In this document: piece by piece, positions 1 to 10,858 of the stretch
Position numbering within the stretch: position 1 is the first letter of the stretch
Layout of the letters: each line of letters opens with the position of its first letter
Origin: Welwitschia mirabilis
Lineage: Eukaryota; Gnetophyta; Gnetopsida; Welwitschiales
NCBI GenBank assembly: GCA_051453625.1
Contig: JBOZIK010000001.1
Location: 231,601,618 to 231,643,831 of the forward strand
Direction of reading: 5' to 3'
DNA length: 42,214 nt
Program-made: the position numbers and the translations under genes
Notes under the pieces: generated by a model
Told to the model about the DNA's origin: nothing
Databases searched by the model: none
The model's input: the letters and a program-made list of their open reading frames with translations, nothing else

Positions 1-12
1 GAGAGAGAGAGA
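1..12. repeat. (GA)n microsatellite, cut by the window edge
   Basis: The window opens with six GA dinucleotides. The true length is unknown because the repeat starts outside the window. Confidence 0.8.
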
Positions 13-1300
13 TGACCATAATCTATTGTATCTACGCTAAAATACGTAGTCACCATGATGTCCTACTGCATTGGGATATATTATTCCAAAAAAAAACACG
101 TTTGACAATGTTCCTAGCTATAGGAATTCCACTAGGAGGTCAGTTGATCATGCTTCATAGGTCCTTACTTCTTTGACTGTGATTGCACTCCACTCATCAT
201 GAAAAGTAGGAAAACGACTTTAAGGTTATGAGATTAGTGCATTTCTAGTGTTATTAGAGAATTTCTTATTTCCTAAACTCTTAGTATTCCTACATGATCA
301 TTTACTCTTGAGGATTTACGTGTGTTTTGTGGTATGAGAAGATGAGTTCATTTTTTACAAACTTTTGGTTTTATCATTCATTATTTTAAGTACTTGATCT
401 TTGGTATCATTAAAATCACTGCATTATCAAGTGAAAATTTATGAAGTTGATACATTTTGTCATGCATCTTTACTCAGGTAATTTTATGATGTCTCATAAA
501 GGAGTTTGCTAAGTTAGAATTTAGGATAGGTACAGTATCTTTTCTATGTTTTTAGTTGTCCATTTTCATTCATTCTTTTTTTGTTTTTTTTAGTTATTTG
601 ATTTATTATTTGAAAGTCATTTCTATAGTTTTTCATCATCATTTATAAAACCTTATCATTTAGTAGTTTTCTTATTATTATTTTTGCTTTCACTCATGTT
701 ATTTTATCAAATAAAGTTAACTTCATTTTAGTCTTTTATTAGATAATATTTTATTTTAATTGGATAGTATTCTTTTAATTTTTATAATATTTCTTTGAGT
801 ATTTTAGAGTTCTACATATTTTTATGGTTATTTTTAATTTTATACACATTTGTTTAATTTTTTTAATTAGGCTTCATTCTAATTAGTCCATTTTCATCAC
901 TTTATCTTTTAATTCTTTAGAGTTTTTTTCCTTGTTTTAGAACCTTATTAATCATGATTCTTCATTATTTTATATTTGTTAAATTTTCTAATAAATTCTA
1001 ATACCTTCATGTTGGTATCTAAGCCTAACTTTTTTAATTAACATATTCATTTTTCTAAAACTTTTAAAATTCTTATTGTCCTTTGGATTATCTAGATGAT
1101 AAGGCAGATGAAATTTGAGATTTTTTGAGAATCCTTTAACTGGATGATAGTGTGATCAAATCATAGCTATGTTTTTTCCCCACCATTTTTCTTGATTTCT
1201 ATGTTATTTCATCCATTCATTTGAGAGATGATCATCATGCTAGAATTCACTGATCTCTTAAAGGTTTTTCCCATAAAGGGTATGCTTTTATCTTCCTTAT
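1..1300 (+). mobile_element. Gypsy family copy E, 3' untranslated part (fragment)
   Basis: Read on the + strand, this matches the reverse complement of the 3' untranslated region of gypsy copy C. One anchor is the stretch at about 125-210 (ccactagg... gatcatgcttcatagg... cactcatcat), which pairs with about 39,160-39,060. Another is about 505-720 (gttagaatttagg... agtagttttcttatta), which pairs with about 38,760-38,580. It is therefore the same family as copies A to D in the opposite orientation. Similarity fades after about 960 and the right end is uncertain; the S1 LTR starts at 1,548. No coding sequence is visible. Confidence 0.65.
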
Positions 1301-1547
1301 TATTTTTTATTTTTTCTTCCATTTTTAATCCTTTTAGTGCATAGATTTCACATATATCAATCTTTTTTTGTACTCTTTAATTTGTTACTTACAAATCTAA
1401 TTATCACTAAGTATTTTACAAGATATCTAAATTTGTATGTTTCTCAAGATAGAATTAAGTTTTCATCTTTGAACCTCATTTTCTTGAAAACTATAAGTTG
1501 AAATGGAGTGGTCTTTATAGGTAAATTAATTAGTACAACAAGCTCTA
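1301..1547. other. Unassigned AT-rich spacer
   Basis: This lies between the recognisable part of gypsy copy E and the end of the S1 LTR. I see no ORF or repeat match. It may be the rest of copy E, decayed beyond recognition. Confidence 0.4.
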
Positions 1548-2055
1548 TAAAGGATCTAGAACCATAAAATAAGTGGGGGTGAATAGGATTTATGATATAA
1601 AATTTATGCCTTAAAAGTTACATTAGAAATATTTGAGCATTTGAATTAAGAACCTAACTATTATCAAATGAGAATAGATTAATAAAAGAACATGATAATA
1701 ACTGAAAATAGAAAATATAAAAGAAGTTCACTAAACAAAACAATTTATAGTGATTTGGGAAAACATTCTACTCTAACCTCGGTAGTCAACTTTAACTCTA
1801 AGCTGATCTAGATCCTTATTTCTTTTTTTCCAGTTTTCTTAGATTAACCTACAACCTTTAGAAAAAAGCTATTAGTGAGAATAGTGTACTTGAATGCATT
1901 GGCTTTACTAGATTTGAAATATAATAAAGTTAGAAATACATTATTTGAAAATAAGTTTACGAATACATGTTTGTATAGTGCAGTCTCTTGACTAATGAAT
2001 ATCAAGCACAAAAATGTGTTTTTTCTTTTTAATCTCAAGATTTTAATTCATTTGG

Positions 2056-2063
2056 CTTATATA
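2056..2063 (-). promoter_or_regulatory. Candidate TATA box in S1 LTR
   Basis: TATATAAG on the - strand, about 855 bp into the LTR. The S2 LTRs have a TATATAT motif at a similar place (about 735 and 762 bp in). The extra S1 distance roughly equals the extra duplicated block. The assignment rests on motif and position only. Confidence 0.45.
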
Positions 2064-2090
2064 GAAGATATATTTTAGGATTTAAAAATT

Positions 2091-2368
2091 AATCTGATAC
2101 TTCAATGGTAAAAAATAAGAAACAATAACTAGAAAAATAAGCTAAAAAGTTTTGTTTCTACTATGATGGATTAACCCTTTCAAGGATCCCATTAACTCTA
2201 CTAATTTCCACCATTAAAGTTGATTAAACCTATTTTAATCTGATACTTTAATGGTAAAAAATAAGAAATAATAGCTAGAAAAATAAGCTGAAAAGTTTTA
2301 TTTCTACTATGATGGATTGACCTTTCAAAGGATCCCATTAACTCTATTAACTTCCACCATTAAAGTTA
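2091..2368 (-). repeat. 146-bp tandem duplication in the U3 of the S1 LTR
   Basis: Two near-identical units begin at 2,091 and 2,237 (both aatctgatact..). In the second unit, a 122-bp core (2,245-2,366) is bounded by perfect 11-bp inverted repeats, ACTTTAATGGT and ACCATTAAAGT. The first unit keeps the same ends with one change. The block sits just upstream of the candidate TATA box. I could not find it in the S2 LTRs. Confidence 0.8.
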
Positions 2369-2524
2369 ATCGATCCCATCTTCTTTTGGTTAATGTAATT
2401 TGTTTATCTCATCTAATCTAATTTATTCCATCTAAAATCTGATTGATTGCATTTAATTTAAATCTAATTGATCTCATTTTAATCTAGTTAACCCCTTATC
2501 AACTTGATATTAAAAATGTATTTA

Positions 2525-2775
2525 GCATAGGTTTGGTCAACCCTCTAAAACCTAGTTGGCCCCTTGATAAATTGATTTGATAATTTTTAGTTTAGGTTTA
2601 ATAGACCCATATAAAAATCAATTAACTCCTTGATAAATTGATTAGATAATTTTTGATAAAGAGCTAGTCGATCTTTAAAATCTAGTGGATCCCTTGATAA
2701 ATTAATTAAATAATTTTTGGTATAGTTTTGGTCAACCCCTCTAGGATTTGATTAACTCCTTAATACTTCTATCAC
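2525..2775 (-). repeat. Degenerate tandem repeat (about 64 bp, four units) in S1 LTR
   Basis: Four units share the pattern ggtttggtcaaccc.., then ccccttgataaattgatt.., then ataatttttg. They are diverged but in register. They resemble the array in the S2 LTRs, which is also built of ggttgacc/ggtcaac motifs. Confidence 0.7.
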
Positions 2776-2918
2776 TTTTTAGATTCACATGAATTGAGTG
2801 AAAAATATTGGATTACTTCTAACCTATAAGGACTATAACTTTCTATAACAATTACAACATATTATACTATACTATATATGTTAGTTATACATATTAAATT
2901 GGTAAAAGTGACTTAATA

Positions 2919-2932
2919 ATCTTCCACTTTGA
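2919..2932 (-). other. Polypurine tract of S1 (plus-strand primer site)
   Basis: On the - strand this reads TCAAAGTGGAAGAT, immediately before the LTR start. The usual copia/Sirevirus form is close to CAAAGGGGGAGAT, so this is a decayed version in the correct place. It fixes the LTR boundary at 2,918. Confidence 0.75.
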
Positions 2933-3261
2933 TATTAATGAAAAACTATATTTGATTATATAAAACTTATCAAGCTTATGATAAAAAATCTCCTTCATGA
3001 TATGTCCATAGAAAAAAAATGTAGAGTATTATTAACCAAAACAACAATATTTTTATTCAATACAAGTAATCATAATCTTTTTATAAAGCTAAATATTTGA
3101 AAACGTTTTTAAGGCATAATTTATAGAAAATATAGCATTCATCACTTCTAATCAAAAGTAAGTAGTACAACTAATACCAACTGATAAGAATACAAATGAG
3201 TAATAACAACTATGCTTTAAAAAAATTCAAAAAATACATTTTTTTTTATTGGGAACGTAGA

Positions 3262-4818
3262 CTATTTTCTTCCCCTTTTGACATCAATGACAAAAGAGAG
3301 AAAATAAAAAACATAATAATAACAAAATGGTTAATTTAATTTCTCCTCTTTCTCAAACTATTTTTCAGAATCTGGGTTATCTTCTTTTTCCTCTTCTATT
3401 GCCTTATGCTAAGAACTAGTAGCTTCATTAGAAGTATCTGTAATTTCATAGCTGACTGCAATAAATGCCTTCTTCATATGATCTATGAATGAATCAAGCC
3501 TCCTTAGGTAGAAAAGAGTCTCTTCAAGAGAGGTTTGCTTTAGAGAAGAAGATTTGGAATATTTCTTAGACCTAGAGAAAATGTGCATTCATGACAGGAT
3601 GACATACCTAATGGAAGACATGGGAGTTAAGGTTTCAAGTTTGAAGTGCATTTGAAAAGTAGTAACAAATATTTGTAACTAGGATGAAATAAGGAAGAGC
3701 CCAAGTCTTATGGAATTTTAATTGAGACATCATAATCTTAAAAATAATGATAGAAGCATGAATGNNNNNNNNNNNNNNNNNNNNNNNNNNNNNNNNNNNN
3801 NNNNNNNNNNNNNNNNNNNNNNNNNNNNNNNNNNNNNNNNNNNNNNNNNNNNNNNNNNNNNNNNNNNNNNNNNNNNNNNNNNNNNNNNNNNNNNNNNNNN
3901 NNNNNNNNNNNNNNNNNNNNNNNNNNNNNNNNNNNNNNNNNNNNNNNNNNNNNNNNNNNNNNNNNNNNNNNNNNNNNNNNNNNNNNNNNNNNNNNNNNNN
4001 NNNNNNNNNNNNNNNNNNNNNNNNNNNNNNNNNNNNNNNNNNNNNNNNNNNNNNNNNNNNNNNNNNNNNNNNNNNNNNNNNNNNNNNNNNNNNNNNNNNN
4101 NNNNNNNNNNNNNNNNNNNNNNNNNNNNNNNNNNNNNNNNNNNNNNNNNNNNNNCAAGTCTTATGGAATTTTAATTGAGACATCATATTCTTAAAAATAA
4201 TGATAGAAGCATGAATGAAGTAATGTATTTCCATCTAATACAAAATATAAACATGATTGTTTGATGTCTCATCATGATGACCAGTAACAGGTAAAAAGTT
4301 ATAGGTAAAAAATAAATAAAGAAAGTGATGTTTGGGAATAAGATAGAGGTGGTTTTCCATCAAATAAATTTACTATAGAGCTTTCTAATAACTTATATTC
4401 TATTATTCATGGAGGTACTCAAGGATTAGAACTTCTTATGATCTCATTTAGGGTGATTTATGAGAGAGGCTATTAAATCTAAGATAACTTTTATTCTCTT
4501 CCCTAAAACAAGCATCAAAAGGGTAGAATAATCCACATCATAAGAAGCATTACAATATAGCATGTAAGTAAGAAAAGAATATGCAGATCGAAAAACCTCA
4601 ACAAAATAAGAGAGATCTAGATTGTTAAGAAACATTACCACATCCCTAAGTTCTATGAATTCTCTTAAAGTTGCTAGCACCTCTTGATAGGTAGATTTAT
4701 TTTCAAACTTCTCAAAAAATTTGTCCAAGGTTTCATTTGATTTTTCTAGGTAAAAATAGCTTATATCTTTTCTTACTGTCTCTTCTTATCTTGATCTTCT
4801 TGAGGATAGTTCTACTAT
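3262..4818 (-). pseudogene. Extra Sirevirus ORF of S1 (transposon-protein domain plus C-terminal membrane segment), broken
   Basis: This follows pol on the same strand and is homologous to 16,433-17,574 in S2. The opening residues IVELSSRR match MVKSLSRR of S2, so the start ATG has become ATA (4,816-4,818). A clean stretch (4,728-4,444) reads LDKFFEKFENK, then YFVEVFRSAYSFLTYMLYCN, then LGKRIKVI. The usual family pattern is R..YP.LV..FY.N followed by GK.I, known from the 'putative plant transposon protein' family. Later segments (LRRLDSFIDHMKKAFIAVSYEI) also match S2. The tail is acidic (KAIEEEKEDNPDSEK), then hydrophobic (CYYYVFYFLSFVIDV), then KRGRK and stop at 3,262. Stops and frameshifts are scattered through it. 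Function is unknown; the position is that of Sirevirus envelope-like genes. Confidence 0.75.
3702..4217. other. Assembly gap 1 (390 Ns, 3,765-4,154) flanked by duplicated 63-bp sequence
   Basis: The 63 bases before the gap (3,702-3,764) and the 63 after it (4,155-4,217) differ at one position only. The simplest reading is that the two contig ends overlap and were not merged, so the gap may hold no real sequence. A true tandem duplication is the alternative. Confidence 0.8.
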
Positions 4819-4999
4819 GGAGACATGTATCACTTGTTAAAGACTAAAGAAGGATGGAAGAAACTGATAAAATATGAAGGAGATAGGGAGATAAGTGTAA
4901 ATTAAATAGGTACTATTCCAAAAAGATTTTATAAAGGGGTAAAATAAGCTAAGTTTGAGGAAAAATGTCTCCATTGCCTTTCTTCCATGCCAAACCTTA

Positions 5000-5175
5000 T
5001 AGATTCAGTTGATCGGATTATGATCTAGTTCACATATTGAGACACAGGTCAAAAATATTCTAAGATTAGTTGATTAGAAATAAAGTCCAGTCAATCCAAC
5101 TTATTTTAGTTTTTCCTAAGGTTAAATTCAAGTCAACACAACTTCTTAAGATCTAGTCGATTGTTCTGCTTTTAG
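5000..5175 (-). promoter_or_regulatory. Spacer between pol and extra ORF of S1, rich in GTCAA/TTGAC motifs
   Basis: Non-coding spacer containing GTCAA at three places (caggtcaaaa, ccagtcaatc, caagtcaaca) and several gttgat motifs. The matching spacer in S2 (16,120-16,330) has the same character. It could hold a promoter for the downstream ORF; that is inference. Confidence 0.35.
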
Positions 5176-5179
5176 TTAG

Positions 5180-6110
5180 AGGATGGAGAAATAACTCTTA
5201 ATTCATGTCAAAGACTTAAAAATTTGTCAAAGTTTAGGGGTTTTGTAAAGACATTAGCTAGCTATTTATTAGTGCTTATAAAATTGATGGAAATATTACC
5301 TTTTTCTACTTTATCTTTAAGAACATGATGTCTAAGTTTAATATATTTAGTATAAGAATGATAAATAGGTTTTTTTGAGATATCAAATATACTTGTATTA
5401 TTATAGAAAATTGGTACCTATTCATAGTTAACTCTAAAGTTTTTAAGAATTTCTTTAACCTATAGAAGATATGTACAACAACTTTCTGCTACTATGTATT
5501 TTGCTTCTGCTATGGAGAGATAAATGAAATTTTATTTCTTACTTATCCATCCTACCAAGTATGATCCTAAAAGAAATCAATTTTCACTTGTGCTTTTTTG
5601 ATCATCTTTGCATCTAGCCCAATCCACATCACTAAAATATACAAGTTCAAAAGAAGTTCATATGAGATATCATAACTCATAATCACTTGTACCTTTTATA
5701 TACCTTATGATTCTTTTAACATCTTGGAGGTGTGATTCCTTTGGTTTAATTTGATATGTAGCACACACAATAATACTAAACATTATGTTAGGCCTACTAG
5801 AAATTAAATACAGTAAACCCCTTATCATGCTCTTATAATGTTTTTGATTCAATAATTTATCATAATCATTAAGGATGATCTTACATGAAGTTAACATAGG
5901 AATGTTAGTTGATTTTTCATTTTTAGGCCTAAATTGCTTAAATAAAATCCTTTGAGTATTTTGATTAAGAGATAAAATACCCTATTTTTTTGTTTAACTT
6001 GTAGACCAAGAAACATGCTTATCTTACCAAGCATAACACGAAACATGCTTACCTCCTTTATCATGCTTTCATGTAAATATAAGATTTTTCCTAACATTAA
6101 CAGGTTTATT
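5180..6110 (-). pseudogene. Copia RT C-terminus and RNase H of S1
   Basis: Segments of Sirevirus pol are plain on the - strand. MLGKISMFLGLQVKQ (about 6,030) is the end of RT. YKSMIRGLLYLISSRPNIMF and PKESHLQDVKRIIRYIKGT (5,897-5,670) are the conserved RT/RNase H junction. Further on, broken pieces resemble LGSYLVGWMSKK, VAESCC, RHHVLKDKVEKG and LANVFTKPL of copia RNase H. Stops and frameshifts interrupt the reading, and the upstream RT with YVDD is absent. The pol end aligns base for base in style with S2 after gap 2. Confidence 0.85.
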
Positions 6111-7660
6111 ATTGTCTTTTGAAGAATATTATAAAACTTGAAGAAACTTTAGCAAATAGCATCAATGTCATTGATTATGACTACCTATGCCATTAGCTTT
6201 TTGAGGCAGACTAATGCTAAATTCACATTCCTATATTTTTTCTGTGAGTTCATCACATTTAACTTATGTGCTAAGTTAAAAGTAATCTAAAATAAATCTT
6301 TAAACCTGAAGGCACATAGTAGAAGTATAACATAATACATCATAACAACATGTAACAGCAACAAGGATGATTAAATAGAAGATATATGATATGACATCCA
6401 TTGTTAATATCATTAACAATTAGAGGACATGTCATCATCATATTTACATAATAAGATAAACAATCCTTCTTTATGTCTACATGACAAAACTTGTAACTTC
6501 CTCCTTAAGTAAGTACCCTATGTAACCCCCTTTATTTAACCACCTATCAGTTACTCATCTAATGGGTAAAATCCTAATTTTAATTATCCTAATTAAGCTT
6601 AATTATTTTTTAAACATTATTACTAACATGAACAATGAAACCTAGAATTAAATTCCTATTTAAATCCTATTAAAATATGATAAGATTTAAGATAACATTA
6701 TTACTACTTAACTATATACCCTTTTGGGTTGTATCTAATGATGTTAAAATTATATTATATATTTATTCTTAGAATTTATTTTAATCACATAAAAATATCT
6801 TATATAAAGTTAATGGGATGTTAACGTATTTTGTCATATACAATGGATAAGTTTTAAGATAGTGCCTAACCAATATAATATATGGTTGCAACTCACGTTA
6901 ATGAAATTTGAACTTTATATCTGACCACTCTACACACATGAGTTGCTTCTACTTTAATTTATAAAGTATATAAGGATTGTTAGGCTTAATTCTGTAGGTT
7001 TAGACTTTACCTTAGTATACCTTTCATATAGGTAATAAGTGATACGTGAGGTGGATGTATGCTTATAAATAACCTTCACTTCCTTGAAGAATATTAGGAT
7101 AGTGTAACATAATCCTTTAATACCGAGGAATTGAGATATTAAGTTGGAATAAATTCATACATAGGTATGGAAAGGGAGTGATGATTAAATCTACTTTCAG
7201 AAGAGTTTATAAATAAAAGTACAATGCAACCTACCTTAGTGATGAAATTTAAGTATGAGAATGAATAATTATTGATATTATCTTAGTTTAGTTAAATAAA
7301 TATAACATACAAATATAAGCATACAATTATGTAAAAATTTATTATATTGTTTACCTAGTAAAAATAAATCTCATCATCATTGAGTTTATTTTATGAAAAC
7401 AATCATACAAAAGAAAAATCAAGTATATGAGCATCATTTTGATTTTACATAAAAGTAAAATCATACATTTCCAAAGTATAATAGTAAAAATAAATGAAAG
7501 AAAACATTTGTTTACTTTTCTACATTATAGTAATTCTTTTCAAATAAGGCACATTAATACATCCAAGTTCTATTATAGAAAGGACTAAGCCAACTTTTAA
7601 ATCCTTTATAAATTTTAAGTATGTATATCAAAATAAGGTTATGTAAATAAATATATATGT
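6111..7660. other. Unassigned AT-rich region
   Basis: No recognisable coding sequence, no match I could find to the other repeats in the window, and only short ORFs. It lies between truncated S1 and the LTR remnant of gypsy copy A. It could be host intergenic DNA or an older element. Confidence 0.4.
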
Positions 7661-8060
7661 TGTAGTATGAATTTATGCAATACTTAAGTCCTTAAGAAAA
7701 TCTTATAGATCATAAATTCTTGTACAAAACACACACTAGTATAGATAAGAGTTAACTTGTATGTCATATTCCATTAAAGGCACTAGGCTAAAAGTTAGAG
7801 AATTGATTTAATAAAGTATTTTTCATAGTTTTGATTCAAAAAGATAAAATAAAAACAATGTAATAATAAAATAAAAGATGAATGATAATGCAATGTTTAT
7901 AAATGAGATGTAAATAAAATGAATTTAAGTAATGAATTTATTTAACTATCAATCTTATTATCATCAAGATTAACCCTTGTAACTTAGATTGATTAGAAAA
8001 AACTATCACTTAGTCCTAATCAACATAAGATATAAGATATATTAAATAGAATATAGATAA
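7661..8060 (-). repeat. LTR remnant of gypsy copy A
   Basis: It begins TGTAGTATGA at 7,661 and matches the C LTR from 36,169 on (cttaagtccttaag.., acacacactagtatagat, tagagaattgattt, aagattaaccc). Only the terminal third of the LTR remains. Confidence 0.7.
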
Positions 8061-9892
8061 ATAAAACTAAGTAATAATTTTTAATTATAATCTACATGGG
8101 GTAAATACATTACAAATAATCATAAGATTACTTCTCTTATCCATGATCTCCAAAATCTCCTAGGTCACAGTTACAAGAAAGTCCTATAGTTGTTTTGTTA
8201 TGGTCTATTAAATGCATCTCATAATGCATATCACACAAATAATATGAAATCATAGCTAGATTAGTACATCATATATATGTATTATGAAAGCTCAAAATAA
8301 CCTTTTACTCAAACATCTCAAAAATATTTTAGAAATATATCCTAATTTCTCACCCCCTAATGGTAAATCAATACATATTGTATTATAATAATGTAAGAAG
8401 GAGTTGTTATTATCCATGTCATCATCTAGATAATAGACATAGAATGACAATTAAAAAAATATATTTGGCAAAACAGTGAATTTTAGCTAGAGTTAGGTAA
8501 TTAATAATGGCAACAAAGAAGCCTTAAAAAGTCATCAAAGACTGGTAAAAGTTAAGAATCATCATCAAAATAATCATGATAAAAGAGTTAAGAGTGGGAA
8601 GAACTTAAGGTAAGAGAAAAAATATTTAAAGATAAAGCAATGATAATACATTAAGTAGAAAGAATCAATGCGAATAAAAAAATATTCAAATGTTCATAAA
8701 CTCAAAATCATTCAAGAGTGATAAGTAGATGTATGAAAACTCAAAATGATGCTAAAGAAACTATGGAAGATATGTCATCATGGATGAAAGGAATGTTATC
8801 TATCAAAATGCTAAAAGATAATAAACTCTATAGATAAAAACCATGAGTAAAAACAAAATAATAACAAGAAAAATATTGAATGATCAAGTCATAAACATTA
8901 TGATAAAAAGTATGGAAATGATTTTGAAATACCAAGTAAAAAGAATATGGAGAAAAAATGAAAATAAAGAACTAGAAATACAAATAATATTTTTTAACTA
9001 CACAAAAATTCTAACCTAGAACAGTCCATTCATATAAATCATAAAATCACATAATTAATAATGCATGACATAATGTAAAAACTTTTTAAAGTACTAGTTA
9101 AATAGACAATGATTATGATGATGCTAATAATAACCAATGTTTTCAATCAATGAATGATAAGATCAGAAGCCACTTAGAAATAAATTCTCCTTTTCATAGC
9201 CCAAAACCACACTAGAATCTAAAAATTTGAAATGATTGTGCATAAGTAATATATGCATAATAAGTCTAGAAAACAAGCAATTCCCCTAGTAATACTAGTA
9301 ACATCACTAATTCTATATTATTTAAATAATAATTATTTTTATGATGAGGGAGTAAAACCACTACTAGAGAAGTAGGAGCCCATAAAGCATGGCCAACTAA
9401 TCCCCTAGTGGAGTTCCCATAGCCACAAATGCTATAATAAGTTTTCCTCTTGAAAAAAGCTACTCTACTGTAGTAAGATATCATGGTGATTATGTTTTTA
9501 GCTTAGATACAAAAGATCATGGTTATTATTTATTCTCTTTTTTCTTTTTCTTTTTTACCCTCTTTAATAAAAGTAAAGGTTATATAACTAAGTACTCTTA
9601 AGGATGAAAGTAAAGTAATAACATGAGAAGTAAGGAAAAAACATCCAAATAACTTAAGATTCATACCATTGAAAAAGAATAAAATAATAAAGGTATCTTC
9701 CTCCACAATGAAGTTCATAGAATTACAAATGTCTTAAAATTAGGTGAATCCAATCTTATCACTTTGAAATGCCCAAGTAAAAGATTACTACTCATGATAA
9801 CTTTGTAAAGTAATACATAAGTTAAGTTCAAGATGTTCAAGTAATAGCATAAAATCCACTAAAGGAATTAAATAAGGAAGGATTTAGATAAT
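8061..9892 (-). other. Long 3' untranslated region of gypsy copy A
   Basis: Non-coding, and aligned with 37,870-39,590 of copy C and, in part, 21,720-23,010 of copy B. Anchors are ggggtaaataca (8,099 in A, 37,877 in C), catgacataatgtaaaaact (9,064 in A, 38,799 in C) and the tgatgaggg... cctagtggagt block (about 9,342-9,415). A long 3' UTR is normal for Athila/Tat elements. Short ORFs here look fortuitous. Confidence 0.65.
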
Positions 9893-10116
9893 GGCAGGAG
9901 GAAAGTCTTCCTCATCAAGGAGGCCTTCCAAGATAAGTGCTTCTAATATGTTTAATGTTTAATTGATCAATGACTCATGGATTTTTAACCTTTGTTTATT
10001 ACCTTTATAAATTTTCCTAGTGTTTGATTTAGAGATTTTAACTAAGCTATTAGCATGTATTTTTCATAAAATATAAGAACCAACAATTTAAAAGTTAACT
10101 TATTATGTGAAAGATG
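9893..10116 (-). pseudogene. Gypsy integrase C-terminus (copy A), interrupted by S2
   Basis: On the - strand, pieces such as VKISKSNTRK, KGNKQRLKIHESL and EALILEGLLDEEDFPPAI match the integrase C-terminal end of copies B and C. The reading is cut at 10,116 by the S2 LTR. Sequence resembling the next part of the integrase (about 21 nt) resumes after S2 at 19,392. Confidence 0.75.
10112..10116. repeat. Target-site duplication of S2, left copy (AGATG)
   Basis: AGATG lies directly before the LTR start (TGTTGAG..). The same five bases follow the right LTR at 19,392-19,396. Five bp is the usual copia duplication length. Confidence 0.7.
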
Positions 10117-10269
10117 TGTTGAGTCAATATTTATTAAGTTGATGTTAAACTAACATTTTCTATTTAGCAAAACATTCTCTTATGTAAAAAACATTAATCG
10201 TTACAAGTCAAAAGCTAAAACATTTTATCAAAAATTCTTTCTAAACTTGATATTTTTCATATCCTCTAA

Positions 10270-10545
10270 GGAGTTAACTAGATTCTTAAAGGATTGACTA
10301 AACCTAAACTTTAAGATATCAAAAAATTATTACAAAGCGATTGACTAAACCTAAGCATCAATTTTATCACTTCAGATCATTAAGAGGTTAACCAGATTCT
10401 TAAGGGATTGACCTAATCTAAGCATCAAATCTTTTACATCTGATCATCAAGGGGTTGACCAGATTCTAGAGGGTTAATTAGACCTAAAGTGAAATGTTTT
10501 CATATTTTATCAGCAAGGGGTTAATCTGACTTTTGATGGATCAAC
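10270..10545 (+). promoter_or_regulatory. Tandem array with repeated TTGAC[C/T] motifs in S2 U3
   Basis: About four units of roughly 70 bp follow the pattern gatcatcaaggggttgacc.., agattcttaagggattgac.., cctaagcatcaaatct. TTGACT or TTGACC occurs four times between 10,290 and 10,460. TTGAC[C/T] is the core of the W-box bound by plant WRKY factors. The array lies roughly 300-580 bp upstream of the candidate TATA box, where an LTR enhancer would sit. The tandem structure is seen; the regulatory role is inference. Confidence 0.45.
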
Positions 10546-10851
10546 TAGACCTAGATCATAGAGTAGTTTTGCAATTTTTCTTAAACATGGAATTAATTAA
10601 ATTAATATGCAAGTGGCTAGATATGTGTTTGAATAGATCTAAAGGGATTAATCAAATATGGAGCTATAAGAAACATGGACCAACTAGAAGATGAGGGTAA
10701 CTAACTTTAGTAATATCATTAAATGAGGTCGACCAGACATTTTGAGGGATCAACTGGCTGTGATGGAAATGGGATTTTTTTGGCTGTTTGAGCATTCATT
10801 TTTATTTGTTGGAGAATCTTTTCACTTGTGAAAACCCTAAAAAGCTTCTCT

Positions 10852-10858
10852 TATATAT
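10852..10858 (+). promoter_or_regulatory. Candidate TATA box, S2 5' LTR
   Basis: TATATAT followed by tttccaagagt. The 3' LTR keeps the same motif and context at 18,779, which argues for a shared promoter element. Confidence 0.5.

Larger units (their letters stand above)
1548..2918 (-). repeat. 3' LTR of S1
   Basis: About 1,371 bp. The low-coordinate end (taaaggatct) is the reverse complement of the S2 LTR end (agatccttta). The high end aligns with the S2 LTR starts through the motifs cttctaacctataag and atgttagtt. It begins TATTAAG next to the polypurine tract, probably from TGTTAAG. The sections near both ends match S2; the middle carries a duplicated 146-bp block not seen in S2. Confidence 0.8.
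1548..6110 (-). mobile_element. Sirevirus-type copia retrotransposon S1, 5'-truncated
   Basis: Read on the - strand this element has, in order, the last part of RT and RNase H (6,110 to about 5,180), a spacer rich in TTGAC motifs, an extra ORF (4,818-3,262), a short non-coding stretch, a polypurine tract (2,932-2,919) and a 3' LTR (2,918-1,548). It is the same family as S2: pol end, extra ORF and LTR ends all align. Everything upstream of mid-RT (5' LTR, gag, protease, integrase) is missing, and the break lies near 6,110. Frameshifts and stops show it is dead. Gap 1 (3,765-4,154) lies inside the extra ORF. Confidence 0.85.
7661..10116 (-). mobile_element. Gypsy family copy A, 3' part
   Basis: Reading from high to low coordinates: the integrase C-terminus (10,116-9,893), the long 3' untranslated region (9,892 to about 8,060) and a shortened 3' LTR (about 8,060-7,661). 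It aligns with copy C, but relative to C about 1.3 kb is missing: the sequence jumps from the equivalent of 36,545 to that of 37,865 (near 8,060-8,090). Its high end is cut by insertion of S2 at 10,116/10,117. Confidence 0.8.

Noticed and set aside
3635-4234. Long ORFs running through N gaps (also at 15,672-16,133 and 33,772-34,050)
   Set aside because: Their length comes only from Ns.
6111-7660. Possible further LTR
   Set aside because: No partner copy, primer site or polypurine tract could be found in the window.
10270-10545. Regular repeats that could suggest a CRISPR array
   Set aside because: The units are diverged, have no unique spacers, lie in an LTR, and the genome is a plant's.
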